A DNA stretch of 64,000 nucleotides. It comes from SZUA-36 sp963753105 (GTDB lineage Bacteria > Pseudomonadota > Gammaproteobacteria > Xanthomonadales > SZUA-36). A model generated the notes under the pieces. It was not told the origin of the DNA and ran no database searches. It saw only the letters and a list, made by a program, of their open reading frames with translations. Below are positions 44,693-52,855 of the stretch, in pieces. The stretch is from the NCBI GenBank assembly GCA_963753105.1, contig CAVWBD010000004.1, forward strand, positions 48,933 to 112,932. The letters run 5' to 3'. Each line of letters begins with the position of its first letter. Positions within the stretch are counted from its first letter, which is position 1. The position numbers and the translations under genes are program-made.

Positions 44693-45880
44693 ATGAGCAC
44701 ACCTCGGGTTCATGCTTTGGTTCCTGCTGCTGGTCGCGGCTCACGTTACGGTGGTGCCGTGCTGAAACAGTACCTGCCTATCAAGGGTAAAGCGGTACTG
44801 GCTCGAGCGATCAGCGTCTTCCAGTTTCACCCCCTGATCTCCAATATCACGGTAGTACTGTCCGAGGATGATCAGTGGTTTGAATCTGCAGTAGGTTCGT
44901 TGGCTGCGGTCGTGGAGACCGTGACCGGTGGTGACACCCGTGCCCGGTCGGTACGCAACGGTCTGCAATCCATACTCGACAAGCACCCGGAAGATGAGTG
45001 GGTGCTGGTACACGACGGCGCACGCCCGTGCCTGTCGGCCCAAAGCCTGGACCGCTTGCTGGAACAGGGCTTGCAATCGCCCGATGGGGCAATACTCGCG
45101 ATGCCGGTGGGCGATACGCTGAAATGCGCCGGGGATGAACGGGAAATTACCTGCACCCTGGATAGATCTGGCTTGTGGGCTGCCCAGACACCGCAGTTAT
45201 TCCGCGTCAGGGCGCTGGCGGATGCAATCGATGCTGCGGAGCAAGAAGGCTGCGTATTGACGGACGAGGCATCGGCGATGGAATTTGTCGGTGCGAAACC
45301 TAAACTCGTCATGGGCTCTGCGGCCAATATCAAGATCACCCATCCGTCTGACCTGCCCATTGCCGAGGCCTTGCTGGCTAGAAAAGACGTTGACATCCTC
45401 ATGAAGATTCGTATCGGGCAAGGTGTTGATGCACATGCGTTTTGTGAGGGTGACCATGTCATGCTCGGTGGAGTGCACATAAGTCACGACCATGCGCTGG
45501 CGGCCCACTCGGATGGTGATGTGGCTCTGCACGCCCTGTGTGACGCGATGCTTGGCGCGGTGGCGCGTGGCGATGTCGGCACGCATTTTCCACCGTCAGA
45601 TCCCTGTTGGGAGAATGCCGACAGCCGGGAATTGCTACGCCAGGTTGACATGTTGCTGAGGCACGATGGCTGGTCGGTGATCAACGCGGATGTCACGCTG
45701 GTCTGTGAACAACCCAGGATTAGCTCGCACGTCCCCAAAATGCAGGCCAACATCGCATCAGACCTGGGCCTGGACCTGGAGGATGTGTCAATCAAGGCCA
45801 CCACCACCGAGGGCATGGGTTTCTGCGGACGGGGCGAAGGTATCGCCGCGTTCGCTGTAGTGCTGGTAAAGAGCTGGTAA
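44693..45880 (+). CDS. ispDF: Fused IspD-IspF (MEP pathway cytidylyltransferase and cyclodiphosphate synthase)
   Basis: One 395-residue frame. The IspD part (1-231): ALVPAAGRGSRYGGAVLKQY, VHDGARPCLSA and AAQTPQLFR. The IspF part (from the internal Met at about 45401): MKIRIGQGVDAHAF, the metal site HISHDHALAAHSDGDVALHA, FPPSDPCWENADS and IKATTTEGMGFCGRGEG. The two enzymes act at steps three and five of isoprenoid precursor synthesis. In most gammaproteobacteria they are separate, adjacent genes. The junction reads CTCATGAAG, i.e. an ATGA that would be a stop/start overlap if the upstream frame were shifted by one base, and no linker is present, so the fusion needs confirmation. Confidence 0.93.
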   Translation: MSTPRVHALVPAAGRGSRYGGAVLKQYLPIKGKAVLARAISVFQFHPLISNITVVLSEDDQWFESAVGSLAAVVETVTGGDTRARSVRNGLQSILDKHPEDEWVLVHDGARPCLSAQSLDRLLEQGLQSPDGAILAMPVGDTLKCAGDEREITCTLDRSGLWAAQTPQLFRVRALADAIDAAEQEGCVLTDEASAMEFVGAKPKLVMGSAANIKITHPSDLPIAEALLARKDVDILMKIRIGQGVDAHAFCEGDHVMLGGVHISHDHALAAHSDGDVALHALCDAMLGAVARGDVGTHFPPSDPCWENADSRELLRQVDMLLRHDGWSVINADVTLVCEQPRISSHVPKMQANIASDLGLDLEDVSIKATTTEGMGFCGRGEGIAAFAVVLVKSW

Positions 45881-45890
45881 CACGCCTGGT

Positions 45891-46925
45891 ATGATCGACA
45901 TCCCAGAGTGGCCGTATTCCCTCGGCAAGCCCGAAGCGACCGGTGTCATCCGTAGCCAGCCGGAAGATTTCGTGGTCGAAGAAATTCCCAGAATCAAGCC
46001 CGGTGGTGAGGGCGGGCACCTGTGGCTGTGGGTGGAAAAACGCTCGGCCAACACCGATTGGGTAGCCGGGCAACTGGCGAATGTGGGCGGGTGCAAACAC
46101 CGTGATGTGGGTTATGCGGGTCTCAAGGACCGCCACGCGGTTACGCGGCAATGGTTTTCTGTGCCGGCCGGTGAGGCGGGGCCGGAGGTGTTCCGCGATG
46201 CCCGGATTGACGCTGTTCAAATACTTGATTGTCGTCTGCACCATCGCAAGCTGAAACGTGGCACCCTGGATGGCAATCGTTTTCAGTTGCTCATCCGTGA
46301 TTTCGATGGTGATGCGGCGGATATCGAGCAACGGCTGGAACGGGTACGTGCCGATGGTGTGCCCAACTATTTCGGACCGCAACGCTTCGGTCACGGTGGT
46401 CGGAACGTGGAAAAGGGATTCAGCCTGCTGAGCAGGGGGGTCCGTCTGCCGCGTCACAAGAAGAGTATTTACCTGTCCGCCCTGCGTAGCTTCCTGTTCA
46501 ACCAGGTGCTGGCTCAAAGGGTGCAAAACGGTGACTGGAACAGAATGCTCGACGGTGAACTGGCCATGCTGGACGGCACCCATTCCATTTTTCCCTGCCT
46601 GGCGCCTGACGCGGATATTGAAGATCGATGCAGCCGCCTCGATATACACCCCACCGGGCCAATGCCGGGCAAGGGTGGCGACGGACCGGCGGGCGAGGTT
46701 GCCGCACTCGAAGACAAGATACTGGACGACTGGACGGAATTAAAAGACGTGCTGGTCGCCCAGGGTGTAGAGGCCAGCCGCAGGGCTTTACGCTTGTACC
46801 CGGCCGGGTTCGAGTGGGATTTTGAAGACGACGGTTTGCAACTGGTCTTTGTTCTGCCACCCGGTGCGTATGCCACGACTGTTTTGAGAGAGTTGCTGGC
46901 TACTAAAGAGGTGGATAGGACATAG
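45891..46925 (+). CDS. truD: tRNA pseudouridine(13) synthase TruD
   Basis: 344 residues with the TruD signature GYAGLKDRHAVTRQWFSVP (catalytic Asp in KDRHA), QPEDFVVEEIPRI near the start, NRFQLLIRDFDGD, VPNYFGPQRFGHGG, and FLFNQVLAQRV in the insertion domain. It modifies U13 of tRNA-Glu. It closes the pyrG-to-truD block; the expected surE is not next, replaced by a repeat remnant and an FHA gene. Confidence 0.95.
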   Translation: MIDIPEWPYSLGKPEATGVIRSQPEDFVVEEIPRIKPGGEGGHLWLWVEKRSANTDWVAGQLANVGGCKHRDVGYAGLKDRHAVTRQWFSVPAGEAGPEVFRDARIDAVQILDCRLHHRKLKRGTLDGNRFQLLIRDFDGDAADIEQRLERVRADGVPNYFGPQRFGHGGRNVEKGFSLLSRGVRLPRHKKSIYLSALRSFLFNQVLAQRVQNGDWNRMLDGELAMLDGTHSIFPCLAPDADIEDRCSRLDIHPTGPMPGKGGDGPAGEVAALEDKILDDWTELKDVLVAQGVEASRRALRLYPAGFEWDFEDDGLQLVFVLPPGAYATTVLRELLATKEVDRT

Positions 46926-47013
46926 GGCCTGTTAACACTTACCCAATCACTGTGACGGGCGACCATTTTGTTCAATACAAGGAACGATAAACGTAATGTA
47001 TTACCAATACTTG
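46925..47013. repeat. Degenerate relative of the cruciform element
   Basis: It starts AGGGCCTGTTAACACTTA, like the 39551 element, and repeats its inner plan: a TTTTGT...CAAGGAACG stretch, then ATGTATTACCAATACTTGAG, where the full element has ATGTACCCTCGGTACATGAG. It ends within 15 bases of the FHA gene and overlaps the truD stop. Confidence 0.5.
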
Positions 47014-47023
47014 AGTGAAGAGA

Positions 47024-47476
47024 ATGAGTCACTATAAGTTGAAAGGTACATCGGGCAGGGTAATCAACCAGTCCTTCCCGTTTGGGGAATCCATCGTGCT
47101 GGGCTCTGCCGTGGATTGTGATGTCGTGCTTGATGAACCGGATGTTGCTGAGCGTCACGCGGAGATCATCCGGGTAGATGGTCAATCACTGCTTTTAAGG
47201 GATCTTGGCGCCGCAAGCGGAACCCTGCTCAATGGGGAACCCGTTACAGAAAGCCAGCTGGCATCCGGTGATGAAATCCGCATCGGCACCTGCCGCTGGA
47301 TGTTGCAGGCGCCGGGGCTACGACCCGAGCGTGTGCTGACCACCGATGTGGTTCAAAAACGCAGCCGCCGCTGGCCGCGCATACTCGTTTGGACTTCTGT
47401 GGTCGTGGCCGCTGGAGCGGTAGCTGTGCTCAAGTGGAAACCGGAGTGGCTGGATTTGGTACGCTCGCTGTTCTGA
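47024..47476 (+). CDS. FHA domain protein with C-terminal membrane anchor
   Basis: 150 residues from the ATG at 47024 (AAGAG just upstream). The FHA domain (about 15-90) shows IVLGSAVDCDVVLDEPDVAE, RHAEIIRV and LRDLGAASGTLLNGEPV; compared with typical FHA domains the phosphothreonine-binding Ser and His are in place (LGSA, AERHAEI) and N appears in LLNG. A hydrophobic helix near the end (ILVWTSVVVAAGAVAVL) anchors it. It would bind a phosphothreonine partner at the membrane. No kinase is adjacent. Confidence 0.82.
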   Translation: MSHYKLKGTSGRVINQSFPFGESIVLGSAVDCDVVLDEPDVAERHAEIIRVDGQSLLLRDLGAASGTLLNGEPVTESQLASGDEIRIGTCRWMLQAPGLRPERVLTTDVVQKRSRRWPRILVWTSVVVAAGAVAVLKWKPEWLDLVRSLF

Positions 47477-47505
47477 TCCATAGCCCCAATAGTGCCAGCC
47501 AGGTG

Positions 47506-48573
47506 CTATTTTCTAATTTTCTCCTTCATAACTGACTTGATCAGTTTTCCAAAATCCTTGTCCTTTTTGCGCTTTTCTGAATATGACATTTCATTAAACG
47601 CGGATTCTCTTTTCATTTTCAGGTAGTTCTTGAAACGTTGTTCCGATAATTCACCACTGCTTATAGCAGCCAGTATTGCACAGCCCTTTTCGTTGCTATG
47701 CGAACAATTACCAAACTTGCAGCTTTGAGAAAGCGCCTGGATTTCTGAAAATGTTTCGTCTATACCGGCATCTACAGACATACTTCCAAGCTCCCTCATT
47801 CCCGGAGTGTCAATTAGCATGGCACCGTTCTGAAGCCGCACTAGTTCGCGGCTGGTCGTGGTGTGCCTGCCCTTGCTTGTTTTTGTACTCACGGTTTGGG
47901 TTTCAAAATAATCACCACCAACGATGCTATTCAACAATGTGGTCTTACCAACACCGGATGAACCAAGCAGGCAATACGTTTGCCCTTTTTCGAGGGAGTT
48001 CTTAATGCTCTCGATATTTTTTCCATTCAGATTGCTAAACGCCAATGCCGTTGTTTGAGGGGCAATTTCCAGGATACGACGCTCTATGTCACCAAGCGCT
48101 TGTTCGCTGATAAGATCGCACTTGCTCAACAAAATCGTTGGAACGATTCCGCTTTCATTGACCATCACCAGGTATCTTTCCAACCTTCTCAAGTTGAAGT
48201 CCTGATCCACGGATTGAATGATAAAAGCCACGTCAATATTTGCGGCTATCAACTGCCAATCGATCAGCTTGCCGGCCGTTTTCCGTTTTAGCAGTGACTT
48301 TCTCGGGAATACGCCATGTACGATCGCATGGGTATCATCATCAAAAAAATCTGCATATACCCAGTCTCCGGTAGTTGGCAAACCGGTGATTGAATCAGTC
48401 GTGTAGGCAAGGTTTCCCGATAATTCAGCGTAAACGCCCCCGGCGCCCTTGCTTACCAGGTAGCTGTCCCTTTGTACGGAAACGACTCGTGCAATGTCAT
48501 GAATTTTTACTTTTTCATCATCAACCCGGTTTTGAAACCAGGGGCTGTAACCAATTTTTTCCAGGTTATCCAT
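47506..48573 (-). CDS. rsgA: Small ribosomal subunit biogenesis GTPase RsgA
   Basis: 355 residues from the ATG at 48573 (GAGGAA upstream). Circularly permuted GTPase order: an OB-fold N-terminus (RVVSVQRDSYLV), G4 (LLSKCDL), G5 (ALAFSNLNGK), G1 (LLGSSGVGKTTLLNSI), G2 (KGRHTTTSREL), G3 (LIDTPGMRELG), then the zinc knuckle CKFGNCSHSNEKGC. It checks 30S maturation. Base composition is noticeably more AT-rich and Lys-rich than the genes around it, which suggests horizontal transfer or a second RsgA copy. Confidence 0.92.
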   Translation of the reverse strand: MDNLEKIGYSPWFQNRVDDEKVKIHDIARVVSVQRDSYLVSKGAGGVYAELSGNLAYTTDSITGLPTTGDWVYADFFDDDTHAIVHGVFPRKSLLKRKTAGKLIDWQLIAANIDVAFIIQSVDQDFNLRRLERYLVMVNESGIVPTILLSKCDLISEQALGDIERRILEIAPQTTALAFSNLNGKNIESIKNSLEKGQTYCLLGSSGVGKTTLLNSIVGGDYFETQTVSTKTSKGRHTTTSRELVRLQNGAMLIDTPGMRELGSMSVDAGIDETFSEIQALSQSCKFGNCSHSNEKGCAILAAISSGELSEQRFKNYLKMKRESAFNEMSYSEKRKKDKDFGKLIKSVMKEKIRK

Positions 48574-48642
48574 TGATATTCCTCTGCAAGCCAATCAGCC
48601 TCGGGCAGTATTATCAATCATGCGGGCGCCAGCGCGTTGAGT

Positions 48643-49189
48643 TTAATCCGGGTTCAGCAGACCCAGCATCACGCTATCCACCCACCCATCGTTTAACAGC
48701 CAGCGGTCGCGGAACAGGCCTTCGCGCTCAAACCCCAGTTTTTCCAGGACCCCGAGACTGCCGGCATTATCCGGGTCAACATCGGCCTCGATGCGGTGCA
48801 AACCCAGGGTGGTGAACGCAAAGTGGATCACGGCAACGAGTGCCTGGTACATCAGGCCGCGCCGCCAGTAGTCGCGGTTCAGGATAAAGCCGATTTCCGC
48901 GCGGCGATTTTCGGGGCTGAACTGGAACAGGATACATTTGCCAATCATTTCATCCCGACCCTTCAGTGTGACTGCCCAGCAAATGCTGTCGCCACGTGCA
49001 TCGGACTTCGACGTCTTTACGTAATACTTCCCGCGCATCGCTGACATCCGCTATCGGTGGGGAAGACCAGTATTTCATGCTTTCTGCATCCGAGAGCATG
49101 GCGAACATGGCCTCGGCGTCCGACAATGCGATACGGCGCAGGTGCAGGTCCGGGGTATCCAGTTCACAGGCAATGTTCTTCAGGTCCAC
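48643..49189 (-). CDS. GNAT acetyltransferase (RimJ/RimL type), one frameshift
   Basis: Starts at the GTG at 49189 (DLKNIACELDTPDLHLRRI). A shift near 49005 separates REVLRKDVE from ARGDSICWAVTLKGRDEMIG. The rest is a typical GNAT: IGFILNRDYWRRGLMYQALV (acetyl-CoA loop), LHRIEADVDPDNAGSLGVLE and KLGFEREGLFRDRW. It is of the ribosomal-protein/aminoglycoside N-acetyltransferase group; substrate unknown. It follows the HEACH protein gene after two bases. Confidence 0.82.
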
Positions 49190-49191
49190 GT

Positions 49192-49716
49192 TCAGTACTC
49201 GCGTAGCGTCCAGTTGGGTTTGTGTTCCCGGTCTACCAGGCCGTGTCTTGACAACCAGCTCAGGGCATCGTCCGCGTCCCGCTCGAACCATGCTTTTGCT
49301 GAGCCGAGCCTGAAGGTGTAGCCCCACCGGTCCATATCGTGGAACATGCGCTCCTGGCCAAAACTCTCGATGTAATCCGCAAGCAGCACCTGCAGGTAGC
49401 AGACCGCGTTCTCCTCATCGTAATCACCACCCGCATCGGTATCCAGGCCTTCACGGCGGTCCTTGTCCATGCAGATGTAGTGGCAGGCTTCATGCAGGAG
49501 CGAGTGGAGCGGAGTATCGGCCCTGACCAGTAAGACGTCACCGATCAGACCGGCTTCCTCATCACCCCAGAAACTGCCGGGGATGTCATCCCCCGGGGCC
49601 ACCATTCTGAGTGTCAGGCCGTAGTTGGATAACAGGCTGCTTAGCTGCTCCAGGCCGATGTTTTCCAGGCGCATAACGTCATCTTTTCGAGTGGGTTTCG
49701 ATGTGCTTTGGTTCAT
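49192..49716 (-). CDS. Uncharacterised protein with HEACH zinc-type motif
   Basis: 174 residues (start 49716; 49674 is an alternative, giving MRLENIGLEQ). The central motif LLHEACHYICMDKDRREG has the H-E-x-x-H zinc-protease pattern, preceded by DVLLVRADTPLHS and followed by GGDYDEENAVCYLQVLLADY, where Glu could be the third ligand. The C-terminus is aromatic and charged (WGYTFRLGSAKAWFERDADD). No signal peptide, so cytoplasmic. The family is conserved-hypothetical to me; a metallohydrolase fold is an inference from the motif. Confidence 0.6.
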   Translation of the reverse strand: MNQSTSKPTRKDDVMRLENIGLEQLSSLLSNYGLTLRMVAPGDDIPGSFWGDEEAGLIGDVLLVRADTPLHSLLHEACHYICMDKDRREGLDTDAGGDYDEENAVCYLQVLLADYIESFGQERMFHDMDRWGYTFRLGSAKAWFERDADDALSWLSRHGLVDREHKPNWTLREY

Positions 49717-49825
49717 GCCGTATTACTATCGGATGATGGGAATTTTGTCCGTCTGCGCTATTATGCGTGTGTGGATTATCGCCGCAAGTAAATCTGCGCA
49801 GTATTGATAGCTCTCAAGGTAACGC

Positions 49826-50980
49826 ATGGACATACTTCAAGGTAAATACCGGCCGATTGAACTGCTGCGTTACGCCGGCATGTTTTTGTGGTTCTGCGCC
49901 GGTATTCCGCTGTTGTTCATGCGCGTGATTTACCCCCAGCCACTGTCGCTGGAACTGTACATTGCCTGGATCATGTTGCACGGCCTGTTCGGCCTGATGT
50001 ACTGGAACATGATGCAGTACCTGCCGGAGCGCACCTCCATCAGCCACCGCTTGATGTTCCTGTCGCTTTTGACCGGTAGCGCATTGGGGATCAGCGCCGT
50101 TTCCCTGTCCATGATGGGTGGCATATTGCTGCTGCTCGTTTCCGTAATGCTACCGTGGATGCTGTCCGTTGTGCCGGCAGTCGCTTGGCTGATCGCGCAG
50201 AATGTTCTGCTCGCTGTAACACTGAGCCGTATACCGGATGTCAGTCTCAGCGATGCCTCGATGGAAGCCGGTCTGTTCCTGGGTATTTCGCTGTTTGCAT
50301 TCATGAGCTCAGTGGTCGTGTTGCGTCAGAACGCGGCGCGTGACGAGTTGCGCAGGGTCAATTCGGAACTGCGCGCCACCCAGTCCCTGCTGGAAGAAAA
50401 TACCCGGATCGCAGAGCGTGTGCGCATCGCGCGGGAACTGCATGATCTTGTCGGTCACCACCTGACCGCACTGACGCTGAATCTCGAGGTGGTGACCCAC
50501 CTGGTCGACGGCAAGGTGCTGGAGCACGTGCAACAGGCCCATTCGCTGGCAAGGCTATTGTTGGCCGATGTACGCGAGGTGGTCAGTGATATGCGCCAGG
50601 ATGACATGGTCAACCTGGCCGATGCGCTGCACAAGCTGACCGAGGGCGTCCCCAACCCGAGGATACACCTCGATTTGCCGGCCAGCGAAGTCATGACCGA
50701 GCCGCAGCGGGCGCAGGTGCTGTTGCGTTGCGTACAGGAGATGATCACCAACAGCGTGCGCCACGCCCAGGCCGACAACCTGTGGATACGCCTGTCCATG
50801 ACCGGAGACGGACTGGCCATGAGCGCGCGTGACGACGGCATCGGGGCGGACAAGGTTGCGATCGGAAACGGTTTGACGGGGATGACCGAACGTCTAAGAC
50901 AACTGGGTGGTAAGCTGGAAATTGAATCAGAACCGGGAGCGGGCTTTGCATTGCACGCCTGGCTGCCAACAAAGGTTTGA
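49826..50980 (+). CDS. Sensor histidine kinase (HisKA_3, DesK/NarX class)
   Basis: 384 residues. The N-terminal half is membrane-embedded with about five to six helices (FLWFCAGIPLLFMRVIY, ILLLLVSVMLPWMLSVV, GLFLGISLFAFMSSVVVL) and no large periplasmic loop. A coiled linker leads to the dimerisation motif RVRIARELHDLVGHHLTALT with the phospho-His, then an HATPase domain (VQEMITNSVRHAQADNLWIR, SARDDGIGADKVAIGNGLTG). Residues sensed are unknown; the architecture suggests a membrane-state sensor. The partner regulator starts 13 bases downstream. Confidence 0.92.
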   Translation: MDILQGKYRPIELLRYAGMFLWFCAGIPLLFMRVIYPQPLSLELYIAWIMLHGLFGLMYWNMMQYLPERTSISHRLMFLSLLTGSALGISAVSLSMMGGILLLLVSVMLPWMLSVVPAVAWLIAQNVLLAVTLSRIPDVSLSDASMEAGLFLGISLFAFMSSVVVLRQNAARDELRRVNSELRATQSLLEENTRIAERVRIARELHDLVGHHLTALTLNLEVVTHLVDGKVLEHVQQAHSLARLLLADVREVVSDMRQDDMVNLADALHKLTEGVPNPRIHLDLPASEVMTEPQRAQVLLRCVQEMITNSVRHAQADNLWIRLSMTGDGLAMSARDDGIGADKVAIGNGLTGMTERLRQLGGKLEIESEPGAGFALHAWLPTKV

Positions 50981-50993
50981 AGGAGTCCAAAGA

Positions 50994-51635
50994 ATGATAC
51001 AAGTGATGCTGGTAGACGATCAGAACCTGGTGCGGAAAGGGGTCCGGAGCTTGTTGGAACTCTCCGAGGAAATGGAGGTTATTGCAGAGGCGCCCGATGG
51101 TATCGAGGCGATCCGGACCATCCCGGAAATCAAACCGGACGTGGTCCTGCTGGATATGCGCATGCCCGGCAAATCCGGGCTCGACGTGCTGCAGGAATTA
51201 TCGGCTGCCGGCACCCTGCCACCGACCATCATCCTGACCACCTTTGACGATGACGAGATGGTGCTGGCGGGTATCAAGGCCGGCGCGAAGGGATTCCTGT
51301 TAAAGGACGTCAGCCTGGAAGAACTGGTGGATGCGATCAAGACGGTGGCCGAGGGTGGTTCGGCGGTCAAGCCGGCGGTTACAGAACGCCTGCTGAAAGG
51401 CCTGGAGAACATGCACACCGATTTTTCCAGCCTGGACAGGCCGGATCCGTTGACCGAGCGCGAAACCGAGATCCTGCGCCTGATGGCCGGCGGTTACAGT
51501 AACAAGGAAATCGCCAATTCGCTCGGCGTTGCCGAGGGCACGGTTAAAAACCACGTCTCCAACATCCTGTCGAAGATGGGGGTGCGTGATCGTACGCGGG
51601 CGGTGCTGAAAGCCTTTGAGATGGATTTGCTGTAA
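50994..51635 (+). CDS. NarL/LuxR-type response regulator
   Basis: 213 residues from the ATG at 50994 (AAGGAG upstream; the frame extends earlier as a shadow of the kinase). Receiver domain: LVDDQNLVRKGVRSL, phospho-Asp in VVLLDMRMPGKSGLDVL, Thr in IILTTFDDDEM and Lys in GFLLKDVSLEEL. The C-terminal helix-turn-helix LTERETEILRLMAGGYSNKE ... GTVKNHVSNILSKMGVRDR is of the GerE/LuxR type. It is cotranscribed with the kinase. Confidence 0.95.
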   Translation: MIQVMLVDDQNLVRKGVRSLLELSEEMEVIAEAPDGIEAIRTIPEIKPDVVLLDMRMPGKSGLDVLQELSAAGTLPPTIILTTFDDDEMVLAGIKAGAKGFLLKDVSLEELVDAIKTVAEGGSAVKPAVTERLLKGLENMHTDFSSLDRPDPLTERETEILRLMAGGYSNKEIANSLGVAEGTVKNHVSNILSKMGVRDRTRAVLKAFEMDLL

Positions 51636-51695
51636 GGATAAAGGGCGGGCTCACTTTTCCTACGGTGTTTTGGCCGTGGCAGGGTACTTACCTCC

Positions 51696-51727
51696 GGGAC
51701 ACGCCATAGACCCTTCCCTGGGGGCTC
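51696..51727 (-). repeat. Dispersed intergenic repeat, copy 5 (reverse)
   Basis: On the minus strand it reads GAGCCCC, CAGGGAAGGGTCTATGG, CGTGTCCC, a diverged copy of the element at 20598. It lies in a 258-base gap before ferritin that has no other gene. Confidence 0.55.
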
Positions 51728-51893
51728 GGTCGTTTCGTCCCTGAAACTCACGGTCCCGGCGGCAAGTACCCTGCCGCAGCCCGGTATTGGATGAAGAAAA
51801 AATAGAATGTATCTGGCCTCTTATTCTCTCCAAAGCCTTACAGTGGGTGGTAGAATTCATCCAACCCCATTAAGGCCACCAACGGAGTGAAAC

Positions 51894-52415
51894 ATGCTAG
51901 GCGAAAGAATGCTCGACAAACTCAACAAGCAAATCAACCTTGAGTTCTATTCATCCAACCTGTATCTGCAGATGTCCTCCTGGTGCGAGAAGGAGGGGCT
52001 CGAAGGCTGCGCGGCGTTCCTGAAGGGACACGCCACCGAGGAAATGGAGCACATGCAGCGCCTGTTCACCTACGTCAACGAGTGCGGGGCAATGGCCAAG
52101 CTCGGCACCATCGAGGCGCCGCCGACGGAGTTCAGTTCGATCGATGAAATCTTCGAGGAAACCTACAAGCACGAACAGTACGTGACCAGCAAGATCAACA
52201 CACTGGCCGACGTGGCATTCCAGGAAAAAGACTATTCGACTTTCAACTTCCTGCAATGGTACGTGGCCGAGCAGCACGAGGAAGAAAAGCTGTTCAACAC
52301 CATCCTCGACAAGATGCGCATCGTTGGAACCGAGGGCAGGGGCCTGTACCACTTTGACCAGGAGGTCGCCAAGATGATTGGTGCCGGGAGTGCCACCGAG
52401 GAAGGGGCGGCCTGA
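51894..52415 (+). CDS. Ferritin (non-heme, FtnA type)
   Basis: 173 residues. A four-helix bundle with ferroxidase ligands: Glu in KQINLEFYSSNLYLQMSSW, the ExxH pair in HATEEMEHMQRLFTYV, Glu in ETYKHEQYVTSKIN, and Glu/Gln in FLQWYVAEQHEEEKLFNTI. A fifth helix (LYHFDQEVAKMIG) follows. It oxidises and stores iron as a 24-mer. AACGGAG precedes the start. A stem-loop follows at 52451. Confidence 0.95.
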   Translation: MLGERMLDKLNKQINLEFYSSNLYLQMSSWCEKEGLEGCAAFLKGHATEEMEHMQRLFTYVNECGAMAKLGTIEAPPTEFSSIDEIFEETYKHEQYVTSKINTLADVAFQEKDYSTFNFLQWYVAEQHEEEKLFNTILDKMRIVGTEGRGLYHFDQEVAKMIGAGSATEEGAA

Positions 52416-52450
52416 AGAGAGGGAAGAAAACCGGGTTAAATCAAGAACAA

Positions 52451-52474
52451 AAAGGGGTCAGATTTGACCCCTTT
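52451..52474. terminator. Hairpin after ferritin, related to the REP-like arm
   Basis: AAAGGGGTCA-GATT-TGACCCCTTT: ten perfect base pairs. It may terminate ferritin transcription. Its arm repeats AAGGGGTCAG of the 30988 element, so it may instead be a member of that repeat family reused as a terminator. Confidence 0.6.
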
Positions 52475-52524
52475 AGCTTAATCGCGACCAGCAGAGCTGG
52501 TCCCTCCTACAATATTATCTGATG

Positions 52525-52755
52525 TCAGCCCAGGTCTTTGAACTGGCGCTTCAAATCATCCTTGGGGTTGGTGACGATGCGTTCCAGCGTTGCCACGCGG
52601 TCGCGCAGGTCCGCTTCAAGTGCGTCTAATTTATCCTGCAGGGCCTGAACCTCCGCGTCGAGTTTCTTGCTGCTCTGTTTCTTGCCCCGGTCACTGATTG
52701 CCCCGGCTATGATGCCGGCTACACAGATCAGGGCTATTGCTGTCCACATACTCAT
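52525..52755 (-). CDS. Small membrane protein with coiled coil (PspB-like)
   Basis: 76 residues from the ATG at 52755. One N-terminal transmembrane helix (WTAIALICVAGIIAGAISD), a Lys-rich patch (RGKKQSSKK), a coiled coil (LDAEVQALQDKLDALEADL) and the stretch DRVATLERIVTNPKDDLKRQ. This layout and the LERIVT motif resemble PspB-type phage-shock proteins, but no pspA or pspC is adjacent, so this is a family-level guess. Confidence 0.6.
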   Translation of the reverse strand: MSMWTAIALICVAGIIAGAISDRGKKQSSKKLDAEVQALQDKLDALEADLRDRVATLERIVTNPKDDLKRQFKDLG

Positions 52756-52855
52756 CGTCTGTACTCCAGTTGACCTGTATTCAATATAGTGACTGCCGGG
52801 GCATGCCAACAGTGAAAAAAGTCACGTGACCAGCCTGAACATTGCAATGTTCGGG

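Noticed and set aside
45792..46649. Minus-strand frame antisense to truD
   Set aside because: Shadow frame; TruD motifs are on the plus strand.
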